From JAVBLW01 sp031553215 (GTDB lineage Bacteria > Bacillota_I > Bacilli_A > Acholeplasmatales > Anaeroplasmataceae), in the NCBI GenBank assembly GCA_031553215.1, contig JAVBLW010000006.1:1-64000 (forward strand): a DNA stretch of 64,000 nt, written 5' to 3'. Made by a program: the position numbers and the translations under genes. Every line of letters starts with the position of its first letter. Positions within the stretch are counted from its first letter, which is position 1. The notes beneath the pieces are model-generated. The model did not search any database, was not told where the DNA came from, and was given only the letters and a program-made list of their open reading frames with translations. Below are positions 1 through 9,027 of the stretch, piece after piece.

Positions 1-1822
1 TTATAAGTATGATAAATTGCTATTTGAATTTTAGATAAAAAATCTAGTTCTTTCTCCTGTCTTTCTTTTTTATTTTGTCCTTCATAAAACCCTAAAAGTC
101 TTGGATAACAAATATCAAGATAATCAAAAAACTCTGACAATCTAAAATATAGAAAATTATTATATTCATCAATAAAATTTATTGAAAAATAAAATTCTAT
201 TTCATTAGTGATACAATACCACATTACATTTGCAATTATCTTTACGAGAAGTTCGGTTTGAATCAAATCTTCTTTATAGTCTAAAGTAAAAACTACGTTC
301 TTTCCTTTATTTTCATTCACTACTTCCATTAACTTTAGTGATATCTTATCTACTATATCTTTTTTTCCATCTTGGTCCTTGTATTGATTACACCCAAGGA
401 AAAAATATTCATTAAAGGATATGGTAAAGTATTCTTTATTGTCTGATAGCATTTTCCTTGATATATTTTCACCTTTATATGAATCTATCCTAATGTCACT
501 AATTGGAAGAGCACAAGCATATTCTGTTATAGCACTATCTTCTAAGGTTATATTTTCAACATACAAATTTTCTTTTCTAGTCTTCTTTATATTTGGACTG
601 GACGTTTCTGTTTTTCTACCGAAACTAATTATACCGTTAGTATTTAATCCCAAAGACTCTTTACCGGAATTAATCATTACTTGCATTCGTAATATAGATG
701 CTGAACTCACAAAAGTCTTGATTCCATACTTAGAACTTACCATATTATTTTTATTTCCTTCTTCATCATTTGGAATTGTTAAATACTCAAATAATTCTTT
801 TAAATTAATAAATTTTCTTTTCATATATTCTTTATTATTTATATTATCGATAATTGATGAAACTTTTCCATCTTTTGTTGCATCATCAAGACACATAATA
901 AATATATTTTTGTCTTCTTTCAATTCGAAATGATAATTAGATGTATAAAATTCTCTTTTTTTCAAAGTATTTAATTTGTGTTTCGCCATAGTTGAGTATC
1001 CAGTACAGTATTTTTGGTTAAATAAAAAATCCATATTAGTTAAATAGCATAAACTATATTTTCTTTCACTATGACTACAAGAATTTTCAATAATTTGGTA
1101 TATACCAACCGAAACATTACGTATTTGTCTTTTTAAATCTTCAAGTTTATATACTTCTGATATACTACTAGATACATAATAGCTTAAAATAAATAAGGAT
1201 AATAAATTCAATTCTTTTGAAGAAGTTAAGATAAATTCATAGAGTTCCTTATTTCTTTCTTCACTTCGTTCTTTACTTTTTTTTATATTATTTAAAATAT
1301 GTTTAATAAAATGTTTAATAAATTCACTTACTTTACCAGAACCTTGGAAGTCAAGTATTTTTTTATTATCGTAATCAAAATTTTCATTATTTATTTCATT
1401 AATAAACTCAATATCAATACTTATAATCTCATTTAAAAAATTTGATTCAATTTCTAAAACAGGTAAAACAGTATAAAATTTTAGTTTATTAGCGTCAAAA
1501 AAATTAGCAGGTATTTTTACCCAATATTCTTCTTTTTCATTATAATACTGCATTCTAGATTTTATATTTTTATCAATTAAATAAAAGATTGTACCAATTT
1601 CAAAAGCCATATCAAACATTATTAATTTTGAATCAAATTTAATTTTAAGTCTTATGTTATTATTTCTTTTTGCTATTATAATGAAATATATTAAAAGATG
1701 TAATGAATGTCCATCTTCAATCTCTACTTCTATATATTCTTCCGTTATTGAATTAATCAGCAGGATCTTATTCCATTCTTCTCGGGTATTTTTGATTTTT
1801 ATACTTTTTCCTATATTATTCA
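1..1822 (-). CDS. Partial protein with possible GHKL-type ATPase domain
   Basis: The frame is open for about 607 codons from an ATG at 1822 (AGGAGG lies about 12 bases upstream) to the window edge, so the C-terminus is missing. I do not recognise the whole protein. Around residues 242-251 the string QIIENSCSHS resembles the N-box of GHKL ATPases (histidine kinase, MutL and Hsp90 fold), and KYGIKTFVSS near residue 363 sits where a G-box or ATP lid could be. The first 100 residues and the C-terminal part look like alpha/beta domains without a motif I can name, and there is no membrane segment. The ATPase reading is an inference from two short motifs. The opposite-strand ORF at 421-933 is a shadow of this gene. 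Confidence 0.7.
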
Positions 1823-2146
1823 TACTATAACCTTCCTCCTAAAATTCATTACATTCTATAAGTTCCATAAAATAATGTTATTTTTTAAGGTAAATAAGAA
1901 ATTTTTCTAAAACAAATATTTTTTAAAAATGCTTGGAAATTTACAATGCTACTTATTAACATAGTAACATATTATTACAATTTTCACCACAGCTATCGTT
2001 CGACACAAAACGACAACCAACTCCTTTTTCGGAAAAAACTTTCACACTTAAATCTATCCTTTTTATAGTACCACGTACTCCATTCTCAAGGCTTATTACT
2101 ACAATTATTTTGGTTCAATTATATGTCACTATCTGTTTTTAATATA
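1823..2146. other. Intergenic region, no supported gene
   Basis: About 320 bases without a convincing gene. On the minus strand an open stretch of about 50 codons (roughly 1957-2117) is Cys-containing and protein-like but has no start codon or ribosome binding site. It could be a gene remnant. The promoter of the GHKL-like gene must lie here, but I see no clear -35/-10 pair. Confidence 0.4.
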
Positions 2147-2175
2147 TAAAAAACTCCACGTTTTAATGTGGAGTT
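2147..2175 (-). terminator. Rho-independent terminator after the D,D-carboxypeptidase gene
   Basis: An 8-bp stem (AACTCCAC with GTGGAGTT, loop of 8) is followed on the minus strand by a run of six or more T. It lies about 70 bases past the stop codon of the carboxypeptidase gene. Confidence 0.85.
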
Positions 2176-2245
2176 CTAATTATCTAATTATTCTTTTACA
2201 ATTCAATTACATATAATAATTATTCAATTAAATTATGGAACTTTA

Positions 2246-3283
2246 TTAAATAAGTAAATCTTTAATTAAATCTAAATTATTATATTTATATTTATTTACC
2301 ATTTTTATCTCTCTAGTACTTATTATTTCATCTTTATAAAGAATTTTTAATTTGCATAGGTTATCACTAACTTGAAATATTGCTTTTATATACTTACGTT
2401 CATCTGAATCTAGAGGTAACATTACATTTTCTTCCACATATATATAATAATCAATATCAAATCCACTATTATAAATACCTTTTTTGATTATGATATCATT
2501 AGAATATTTTTTTGTTTGACTAAGTAAATTTCTATGAGTATTCCAATCATTTGAATCATTAATAGTTACTATTACCACTTCCATATTATTTTCCACAGCA
2601 TAACTAACTAAAATTCTTCCAGCTTTTTTAGTGTATCCAGTTTTACCACCAATAAAACGACTATCACTTGTAATAAGTTTATGTTTATTTCCCCAATAGT
2701 AGGCTTTATTATTAAAACTCGTTGCACGATGACTTTTTGTTTTAGTAATTGTTTTAAATACATCATTTTTTATTGCTTCACTCATCAAAAGGCACATATC
2801 ATAGGCAGTAGATAAGTTATAATCTTCTGAATCTAATCCACTTGCATTCGCAAAGCTTGAATTATACATACCTATTTGTTTTGCTGTTTCATTCATTTCT
2901 TCAACGAATTTATGATGGTCACCAAATGTCGATCTTGATAATGCATTAGCAGCATCATTTCCACTTCTTAGCATCAAACCATAAATTAAATCCAAACATA
3001 ATATCTTATCATTTTCCTCAACATATATTTTACTTCCTTCCATTAGTTCATCTTCTTTTGTTATATCTATATAACTTAATAAATCCGCATTATTTATTGC
3101 CACTAACGCAGTCATTATTTTTGCTGTTGAAGCTACTAAACTCTTTTGATTGGCATTATTTGAAGAAAGGATTCTTTTACTATTAACTTCTATCATACAA
3201 TAACTACTTCCATTTATAGCTGAAACATTAATAGAAAATAAAGTAATTCCTATTAAACATATAAAAACAAAGATTCTTTTCAT
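2246..3283 (-). CDS. D-alanyl-D-alanine carboxypeptidase (PBP5/DacF-like)
   Basis: Trims the terminal D-Ala from peptidoglycan pentapeptides outside the membrane. All three penicillin-binding serine-hydrolase motifs are present: STAK at residues 52-55, SGN at 107-109 and KTG at 214-216. The first 22 residues form a secretion signal (MKRIFVFICLIGITLFS...). I start at ATG 3283 because GGTG precedes it by 6 bases. An in-frame ATG at 3319 would put the upstream gene's terminator poly-T inside the coding region as a spurious MFFFD. The length (345 aa) is a little short for PBP5-type enzymes, and no obvious C-terminal amphipathic anchor is visible. It follows the GDPD gene but is separated from it by a terminator. 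Confidence 0.93.
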   Translation of the reverse strand: MKRIFVFICLIGITLFSINVSAINGSSYCMIEVNSKRILSSNNANQKSLVASTAKIMTALVAINNADLLSYIDITKEDELMEGSKIYVEENDKILCLDLIYGLMLRSGNDAANALSRSTFGDHHKFVEEMNETAKQIGMYNSSFANASGLDSEDYNLSTAYDMCLLMSEAIKNDVFKTITKTKSHRATSFNNKAYYWGNKHKLITSDSRFIGGKTGYTKKAGRILVSYAVENNMEVVIVTINDSNDWNTHRNLLSQTKKYSNDIIIKKGIYNSGFDIDYYIYVEENVMLPLDSDERKYIKAIFQVSDNLCKLKILYKDEIISTREIKMVNKYKYNNLDLIKDLLI

Positions 3284-3307
3284 AGTATCACCATCTAATT
3301 TTATGTC

Positions 3308-3341
3308 AAAAAAAAACAAAAATAACCAATCAGGTTACTTT
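3308..3341 (-). terminator. Rho-independent terminator after the GDPD gene
   Basis: The stem TAACC/GGTTA is extended by A-T and G-T pairs and followed on minus by a T run broken by one G. It overlaps the upstream in-frame ATG of the next gene and so argues against that start. Confidence 0.75.
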
Positions 3342-3345
3342 GTTT

Positions 3346-5121
3346 CTATTTTTTACTTATTAATTCTAATAAATCCTCATCTATTTTAAAGAAATACGCT
3401 AAAGTGTTTCTTAAAATAAAATCTGATTTCTTTGCGTATATTAATTCTTTTACAATTAAAGGCTCATCCGTTATTATATTATCTACTCCTAAAGTAATTA
3501 ATTCTATCATCGTTTCTCTATCATTGACGGTCCATACATGTACTTCCATTCCTTTTGCATGGATTTTTTTTATGGTATCTAATTCTAGACCAAGGTACAT
3601 TATACTAATAAAATCATATTTCTTACTATCATACTTCGGTAATGCAGAAATCGTAATTAAACCAATCTTTAAATCCCTGTTTATTTTTCTTATGTAATCT
3701 AATGAATACTTATTAAATGAAGATATTATTACATTATATTCCATATCGTATTCTATAATTAAATCATTTATTAAGGTACATATTGTATCTAGATATGGGG
3801 TATTTTCTTCTAGAATTGGCACCTTTATTTCAATATTCATTTTTATTGAAGTTCCAATCTCTTCAAATACCTCGGATAGTGTTGGAATTTTTTCATTTTC
3901 ATATTTACCACTACCAATTTTAATTTGTAATACTTCTTCATACGTCATATCTGAAATAAATTTATAGTTGTGAGCAAAATTATGAAAAATAACTAATTCA
4001 TTATCTTTTGTCATTTGAACATCTAATTCAATATAATCGGCATGTTCATCAACTGCAATTTTAAAAGCTGAAATTGAATTTTCAGGAGCATTATGTGCAG
4101 ATCCTCTATGGGCAGTTACCTGTATACCAGTATTATTACTAATATTGATTATCCCTGCTTTTATTCCATGGAAAAAAAAGCTTGATGTTATTATTAAAAA
4201 GAGTCCAAATAGAGTTATTAAAATTTTTTTATTTAAACCAAAGGATAAATTATTCATTTTACTTTCATAAAAAAATATTTCTTTATCACTAGGACAATAC
4301 TTATTAAATAGACTAGTTAATAACTGAACATTAAATACTATAAATACAATTCCAATTAAATACTTAATCGCCATGTTTACTGAATACATAGTAGATAAAA
4401 AAAGTATCAAAGATGTATTTTTTATGCTTATAATCTTAATAAAGAAAACAATAACTAATATTAAAACTAAGTATAATATTATGCTAAATAAAATTATTGT
4501 AATATTTAATCCAAGTATTTTGTTTAAAATTTCACTAAAATTATCTTTGACATGTGTCCTACTATCCCTTGGCGATTCATCTTCCAATATCACCGAATGA
4601 GAAATAAAAACAAATCTAATAAACCAAATAATAAAGAAGGATAATAATATACTTATAAGAATTTTAAATAAAATTGTTTGAGGTAAAAGTATATATACAG
4701 TTTTGAAAAAACCATAGGAATGATTTCCTAATATTGCAAAGGAAAAAAAAGGAAGTATTATCATCAAAGATAAGAAAATAGGAATATTTTTTTTCTTAAA
4801 ATATGAAAATGTTTTTAATAAAGCATTTGATAATATAGCAAAAAAACCAACGTTTTCGCTTCTCTTATCAAAAATTAAAATTAATCCTGTTATTTCTATT
4901 AACATAAAGAATGTTTGAATAAATAATATCAATATTACTAAGAAAATAGTTGATGGATGTACTAAATATCTAATAAAATTCTGTTTTGTTATTATATTAT
5001 AGCCTGCAAATTTGATGCTAAGATTATATAAAAAAATAAGGGTTGGATAGATTAAAATGATGCTTACTAATATATATATTATCTCAAAATAAATAAATTT
5101 TAGAGTTTTTGAATTTTTCAT
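3346..5121 (-). CDS. Membrane-anchored glycerophosphodiester phosphodiesterase
   Basis: Predicted to hydrolyse glycerophosphodiesters (for example deacylated lipids or lipoteichoic-acid fragments) to glycerol-3-phosphate and alcohol at the membrane. The N-terminal ~330 residues hold about eight hydrophobic segments (GDPD membrane domain). The catalytic GDPD domain occupies about residues 338-565 with TAHRG, the APENS variant of PENT, ELDVQ and IFHN, which are the His/Glu/Asp residues of the TIM-barrel active site, plus MNIEIK. The start at 5121 is chosen over the in-frame ATG at 5130 because AAAGGATGG lies 5 bases before the second ATG and overlaps the first. It lies downstream of the CNNM-type gene but is separated from it by a strong terminator. 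Confidence 0.9.
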   Translation of the reverse strand: MKNSKTLKFIYFEIIYILVSIILIYPTLIFLYNLSIKFAGYNIITKQNFIRYLVHPSTIFLVILILFIQTFFMLIEITGLILIFDKRSENVGFFAILSNALLKTFSYFKKKNIPIFLSLMIILPFFSFAILGNHSYGFFKTVYILLPQTILFKILISILLSFFIIWFIRFVFISHSVILEDESPRDSRTHVKDNFSEILNKILGLNITIILFSIILYLVLILVIVFFIKIISIKNTSLILFLSTMYSVNMAIKYLIGIVFIVFNVQLLTSLFNKYCPSDKEIFFYESKMNNLSFGLNKKILITLFGLFLIITSSFFFHGIKAGIINISNNTGIQVTAHRGSAHNAPENSISAFKIAVDEHADYIELDVQMTKDNELVIFHNFAHNYKFISDMTYEEVLQIKIGSGKYENEKIPTLSEVFEEIGTSIKMNIEIKVPILEENTPYLDTICTLINDLIIEYDMEYNVIISSFNKYSLDYIRKINRDLKIGLITISALPKYDSKKYDFISIMYLGLELDTIKKIHAKGMEVHVWTVNDRETMIELITLGVDNIITDEPLIVKELIYAKKSDFILRNTLAYFFKIDEDLLELISKK

Positions 5122-5137
5122 ATTATCCATCCTTTCT

Positions 5138-5172
5138 TAAAAAAAGTAGAATATGTAATTACATATTCTACT
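5138..5172 (-). terminator. Perfect 28-bp palindromic terminator overlapping a stop codon
   Basis: 5145-5172 is a perfect palindrome (AGTAGAATATGTAA and its complement) followed on minus by seven T. The TAG stop of the CNNM/CorC-type gene is inside the stem. Confidence 0.85.
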
Positions 5173-6502
5173 CTTCATCTACTTCATTATAATCTTCGAC
5201 TCTAACGATTACTTTCTTTATTCTACGATCATCAACTTCTGCAATTTCAAAAGTTATTTTTTTAGAATAATCTTGATAATCATTAGTTTCTTCACTTATT
5301 TTAGTATAATTAGAAATAATTTCGACTGTATTACCAACACTAGGAATTTCTTCACTTTCTTCAAATACCCAAGAAGAAATCTTTTGTGATGTATCCTCAG
5401 GAGCATTTCCAATTTCTAATTCATCAAATAAATAGTCAACATACATTTCACCATCGACCATATAAGAATTTTCATCTATTTTTTCAATTTTATTGACATC
5501 ATGTTCTACAACATCATGTTCGTCGTATATTTCACCAACTAATTCTTCTAATGCATCTTCCATAGTTACAATACCTAAAGTATCACCATATTCTCCACTT
5601 ACAACTGCCATATGAGTTTTGCATTTTTGTAACTCAGAGATTAAAGCTCCAACTTTCATTGCTTTTGAAACATATTTAACCGGACGCATCATTTCTTTTA
5701 TTTCAACAGAATCATATTTTATAATTGCACTTAAAAAATCTCTCTCATACAACACACCAATTATATGATCCTTATCTTCTTTATATACAGGTACTCTTGA
5801 ATATTTATTTTCAAAGAATATATTTTTTGCATCTTCAATTGACGAATTAACATCAATAGCTACAACTTCCATTCTATGAACCATTATATCTTCAACAGTA
5901 CGATCATTTAAATCAAATACATTACGAATAATTTCAACTTCTTCAGACTCAATAGAACCTTCTTCTTCCATTGTTTCTAATATAGCCTCTAATTGATCCT
6001 CATCAATATTGCTTTTTACTTCTTTTCCTGTAATTAAATTTTGTAATTTTTGGAAAAACCATACAATTGGAAATAGAATAACTGAAAGAGAATATATGAA
6101 TATTCCAACCTTTAGAACAATTCCTTCAGAATATTTTTTCCCCATCGTTTTGGGAAGAATTTCACCAAATATCAATAATGCCACCGTTGAAACTGCCGAA
6201 GCAATAAATTCAACATATTGACCATTTACAATTAATTTCGAGAAAAAGCCTACTGATAAAACTGACAATGTAACATTTACAACATTATTACCAATTAATA
6301 ACGCCGTAAGGGTTTTATCAAAATTTTCAACTAAGTGCAAAGCCTTCTTTGAACCTGTCACTCTATTTTCTACCATTGCTTTTAATTTTAATTCATTTAT
6401 AGAACTAAATGCAGTTTCTGACATAGAAAAGAAAGCTGACAAACATATTAAACATAATAAAATAACTAAGACTGGGACATCTAAGCTTGCGCTAGATGTC
6501 AA
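5168..6502 (-). CDS. CNNM/CorC-HlyC family membrane protein (hemolysin-like)
   Basis: Member of the DUF21-CBS-CorC/HlyC family, linked to magnesium or divalent-cation transport. An N-terminal DUF21 domain with about four hydrophobic segments (residues ~10-170, starting with VLVILLCLICLSAFF and containing SMSETAFSS) is followed by two CBS motifs (about 200-325, with IMVHRMEV and KTHMAVVSGEYG) and an acidic C-terminal CorC/HlyC domain. No ATG is available at the N-terminus. A TTG at 6502 preceded by AGAGG at 6 bases is the best start; a second TTG at 6523 is less well placed. The substrate is not shown by the sequence. Confidence 0.88.
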   Translation of the reverse strand: MTSSASLDVPVLVILLCLICLSAFFSMSETAFSSINELKLKAMVENRVTGSKKALHLVENFDKTLTALLIGNNVVNVTLSVLSVGFFSKLIVNGQYVEFIASAVSTVALLIFGEILPKTMGKKYSEGIVLKVGIFIYSLSVILFPIVWFFQKLQNLITGKEVKSNIDEDQLEAILETMEEEGSIESEEVEIIRNVFDLNDRTVEDIMVHRMEVVAIDVNSSIEDAKNIFFENKYSRVPVYKEDKDHIIGVLYERDFLSAIIKYDSVEIKEMMRPVKYVSKAMKVGALISELQKCKTHMAVVSGEYGDTLGIVTMEDALEELVGEIYDEHDVVEHDVNKIEKIDENSYMVDGEMYVDYLFDELEIGNAPEDTSQKISSWVFEESEEIPSVGNTVEIISNYTKISEETNDYQDYSKKITFEIAEVDDRRIKKVIVRVEDYNEVDEE

Positions 6503-6632
6503 AATCGACCTCTGTATATCCAATTTTTAAATTACCGTTTTCATCTATTCTATTCAAAGTTTGGTAAAGACTCCTAAAATAAATTATGACGGATGACTCC
6601 TTTTTTTATAATTTTTTTACCATTAATTGAGC

Positions 6633-7190
6633 TTAAGCTCTACTATCATATTTCCCTGTTTGTGTAGAAACGATTATTTTTTCTCCTTCTTCAACAAACA
6701 TTGGAACTTTTACTAATAAACCTGTTGATACATATGCATCTTTTAAGGCATTTGTTTTTGTATCACCTTTTACAGCTGGGTCACATTGAGTAATTTCTAA
6801 TGTAACTTTATCAGGTAAATTAACACCTAATACTTCTCCTTCGTATGATACAATTTCTACTTCTAGTCCTTCACTCATGAATTTCAATTCATTTTGTAGG
6901 TTTGCATTATCAAGTTCAATTTGCTCATATGTGTCATTATCCATAAAAACACCAGCACTACCCGAATTATACAAGTATTGCATTTTAGTTTTATCGATAA
7001 CTGCCTTTGCAACTTTAACTCCCGCATCAAAAGTGTAGTCTAAAATTGTACCTGTACGCAAATTTCTTATTTTTGATCTTACAAACGCTCCACCTTTTCC
7101 TGGTTTAACGTGCATAAATTCAATAACTTGATAGATATTACCTTCATGTAGAATAGTCATACCTGTCTTAAAATCATTTGTTGATACCAT
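6633..7190 (-). CDS. efp: Elongation factor P
   Basis: Binds the ribosome between P and E sites and relieves stalling at polyproline. At 185 aa it has the usual length, with the three-beta-barrel family features: KPGKGGAFVRSK around residues 29-40, carrying the loop lysine that is modified in many species, and a C-terminal end of TQTGKYDSRA type. GGAGG lies 8 bases before the ATG. It has its own promoter (7222-7250) inside the 3' end of the aroK-aroQ gene. No dedicated EF-P lysine-modification gene is visible in the window. Confidence 0.97.
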   Translation of the reverse strand: MVSTNDFKTGMTILHEGNIYQVIEFMHVKPGKGGAFVRSKIRNLRTGTILDYTFDAGVKVAKAVIDKTKMQYLYNSGSAGVFMDNDTYEQIELDNANLQNELKFMSEGLEVEIVSYEGEVLGVNLPDKVTLEITQCDPAVKGDTKTNALKDAYVSTGLLVKVPMFVEEGEKIIVSTQTGKYDSRA

Positions 7191-7221
7191 TTTAATCCTC
7201 CAATATAATAAACATGTTATT

Positions 7222-7250
7222 ATTATATCACATTAAAGTGTTTTTTTCAA
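7222..7250 (-). promoter_or_regulatory. Promoter of efp
   Basis: TTGAAA (7245-7250), a 17-base spacer ending in TGTGA, then TATAAT (7222-7227). The extended -10 TG is also present. The -35 lies within the last codons of the upstream gene. Confidence 0.8.
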
Positions 7251-8135
7251 ATATTTTATTGCCTCAATATAACTTTGTTCTCTAAGTCCTGAGATAGTTT
7301 TATCGCATACCGATCTAATAAAGTTAACTTTTCTAAAGTCCTCCCTATTATCAACATCACTTAAATGAACTTCAACCTTAGGAACCTTTACAATTTCTAG
7401 ACAATCATGAAGAGCAATACTTGTGTGTGTATATGCACCAGCATTTATAATTATGGCATCACATTTATATTGCTGAATTTTATCTATAATTGCTCCTTCA
7501 TGATTACTTTGAAAGAATTCATATTCAAAATAATTTTCAGCCTTTATCATATTATAGATGTCTTCTAGGGTTTTCGCACCATATTGATTTTCATCTCTTT
7601 TTCCCAACATATTAAGATTTGGTCCATTAATAACTAATATTTTTTTCATTTTTTCACTCACCAACTCTAATATTTTTTTTACACAGTCATTAACTCTATG
7701 ATTATAAACTTTATAATCCATAAAATAATTATACTGATCTTTTCTTTCCTTATATAATTCCTCAACTGTCTTAGTTTTAAACATTGGTCTTGCATTAGCA
7801 GCATCTGAGGCTAATCTCTTTTTTAAAGACTTAATAGGAACATCAATGTATATAACTTTACCATTCATTAATTTCTTATTTTCACTATTTGAGATTATTC
7901 CTCCACCACAGCTAACAATATAATTATCTTTTTCACTAAAGTCTTTTAAGGCATCTTGTTCTAATTGTCTAAAACCAACTTCCCCTACTTCATTAAAAAT
8001 ATCAGGAATAGTTTTACTATTTTTAGTTTCAATATATTTGTCTAAATCAACATATTGATATTCACTTTTTTTAGCTAATGTTTTACCAACTGTAGATTTC
8101 CCACAACCTGGCATTCCTATTAAATATATATTCAT
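7233..8135 (-). CDS. aroKQ: Bifunctional shikimate kinase / type II 3-dehydroquinate dehydratase fusion
   Basis: One uninterrupted 300-codon frame encodes two shikimate-pathway enzymes that are not consecutive in the pathway. Residues 1-~163 are shikimate kinase: Walker A GMPGCGKST, DLDKYIE, the CGGGI loop and the R of NARPMF in the lid. Residues ~165-300 are a type II dehydroquinase: NGPNLNMLGKR, catalytic Tyr in QYGAKTLEDI, QSNHEGAIID, NAGAYTHTSIAL and VEVHLSD. All catalytic residues are present, so both halves should be active. It sits 1 base from miaA in the mutS-mutL-miaA operon. The name is descriptive. The fusion junction (SEKMKKILVINGPN) retains a Met, as expected from loss of a stop between two adjacent genes. 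Confidence 0.95.
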   Translation of the reverse strand: MNIYLIGMPGCGKSTVGKTLAKKSEYQYVDLDKYIETKNSKTIPDIFNEVGEVGFRQLEQDALKDFSEKDNYIVSCGGGIISNSENKKLMNGKVIYIDVPIKSLKKRLASDAANARPMFKTKTVEELYKERKDQYNYFMDYKVYNHRVNDCVKKILELVSEKMKKILVINGPNLNMLGKRDENQYGAKTLEDIYNMIKAENYFEYEFFQSNHEGAIIDKIQQYKCDAIIINAGAYTHTSIALHDCLEIVKVPKVEVHLSDVDNREDFRKVNFIRSVCDKTISGLREQSYIEAIKYLKKTL

Positions 8136-8136
8136 G

Positions 8137-9027
8137 CTACTTCTCCAAATATTCTTTAATATCTTTTTCTATTGTATTTATTGTTTCATCAATATCGTTT
8201 AAATTAACCTCATAAAAATTTGTATCCATTTGGTTCTTAAACCAAGTCATTTGTCTTTTAGCTAAATGCCTTGAATTCTTTTTTATTTCTTCTATAGCTG
8301 TTTCAAGAGTTATTTCTCTATCAAAATATGGTACAAGTTCTTTATATCCAATTGCATTAGGAAAAACTTTATTATCATATAATTCTTTTACTTCATCAAG
8401 TAGACCATCATTAATCATATTATCTACTCGCTTATTAATTCTTTGATATAGAACTTCACGATCACTAACATTCAAATATACAATGAATGCATCATATACT
8501 TCTTTTTTATTAGTAATTTCATGAACACTTTTGTTTGTATCTAAATATACTTCAATAGCTCTTAATACTCTTTTGCGATTATTCTTATGTATTTTTTCTG
8601 TATCAATAGATTTATCTAGTGATAATAGATAATCAAAAAGTTCATCATTTGATAAATGTTCATATTTTTGTTCTATATTATCATCTCTTTTTAATGCATC
8701 AAACTTATAGTCAAACAATACACTTTGGATATATAATCCTGTTCCACCACAAATTATAATATTCTTCTTTTTATCTATTATTTCTCTAGCTTTTTTTTGA
8801 AAATCAGAAACGCTATATTGTTCACTAGGATCCAGAACATCTATTAAATGATGAGTAATTCCTTGTCTTTCTTCAATAGTAGGTTTAGCACTTCCAATGT
8901 CAAGTTTTTTATAAACCGCAACGCTATCACCACTAATAATTTCCATATTAAATTTTTTTGCCAATTCAATAGAAATTTTTGTTTTACCAATCGCCGTTGG
9001 ACCAACTATCACAATAACCTTACTCAT
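8137..9027 (-). CDS. miaA: tRNA dimethylallyltransferase
   Basis: Adds a dimethylallyl group to A37 of tRNAs reading UNN codons, using DMAPP (from the MEP pathway, cf. ispG here). 296 aa. P-loop GPTAIGKT at residues 8-15. The substrate-binding SGDSVAVYKKLDIGSAKP motif has VAVY where DSMQVY is usual. GGTGLYIQ and the C-terminal KRQMTWFKNQ complete the family signature. Its ATG overlaps the mutL stop (TAATG), indicating translational coupling, the same mutS-mutL-miaA arrangement found in many Firmicutes. Confidence 0.96.
   Translation of the reverse strand: MSKVIVIVGPTAIGKTKISIELAKKFNMEIISGDSVAVYKKLDIGSAKPTIEERQGITHHLIDVLDPSEQYSVSDFQKKAREIIDKKKNIIICGGTGLYIQSVLFDYKFDALKRDDNIEQKYEHLSNDELFDYLLSLDKSIDTEKIHKNNRKRVLRAIEVYLDTNKSVHEITNKKEVYDAFIVYLNVSDREVLYQRINKRVDNMINDGLLDEVKELYDNKVFPNAIGYKELVPYFDREITLETAIEEIKKNSRHLAKRQMTWFKNQMDTNFYEVNLNDIDETINTIEKDIKEYLEK

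Noticed and set aside
421..933. Plus-strand ORF of 170 codons
   Set aside because: It lies antisense to the long minus-strand frame 1822-1, which has a proper SD and protein-like composition; the plus ORF has neither.
1957..2117. Cys-containing open stretch upstream of the GHKL-like gene (minus)
   Set aside because: No ATG/GTG/TTG start in frame and no SD; too short to recognise. Mentioned only as a possible relic.
6503..6632. Possible magnesium-type riboswitch before the CNNM/CorC gene
   Set aside because: The leader is about 130 bases, with no recognisable M-box helices or terminator/antiterminator pair.
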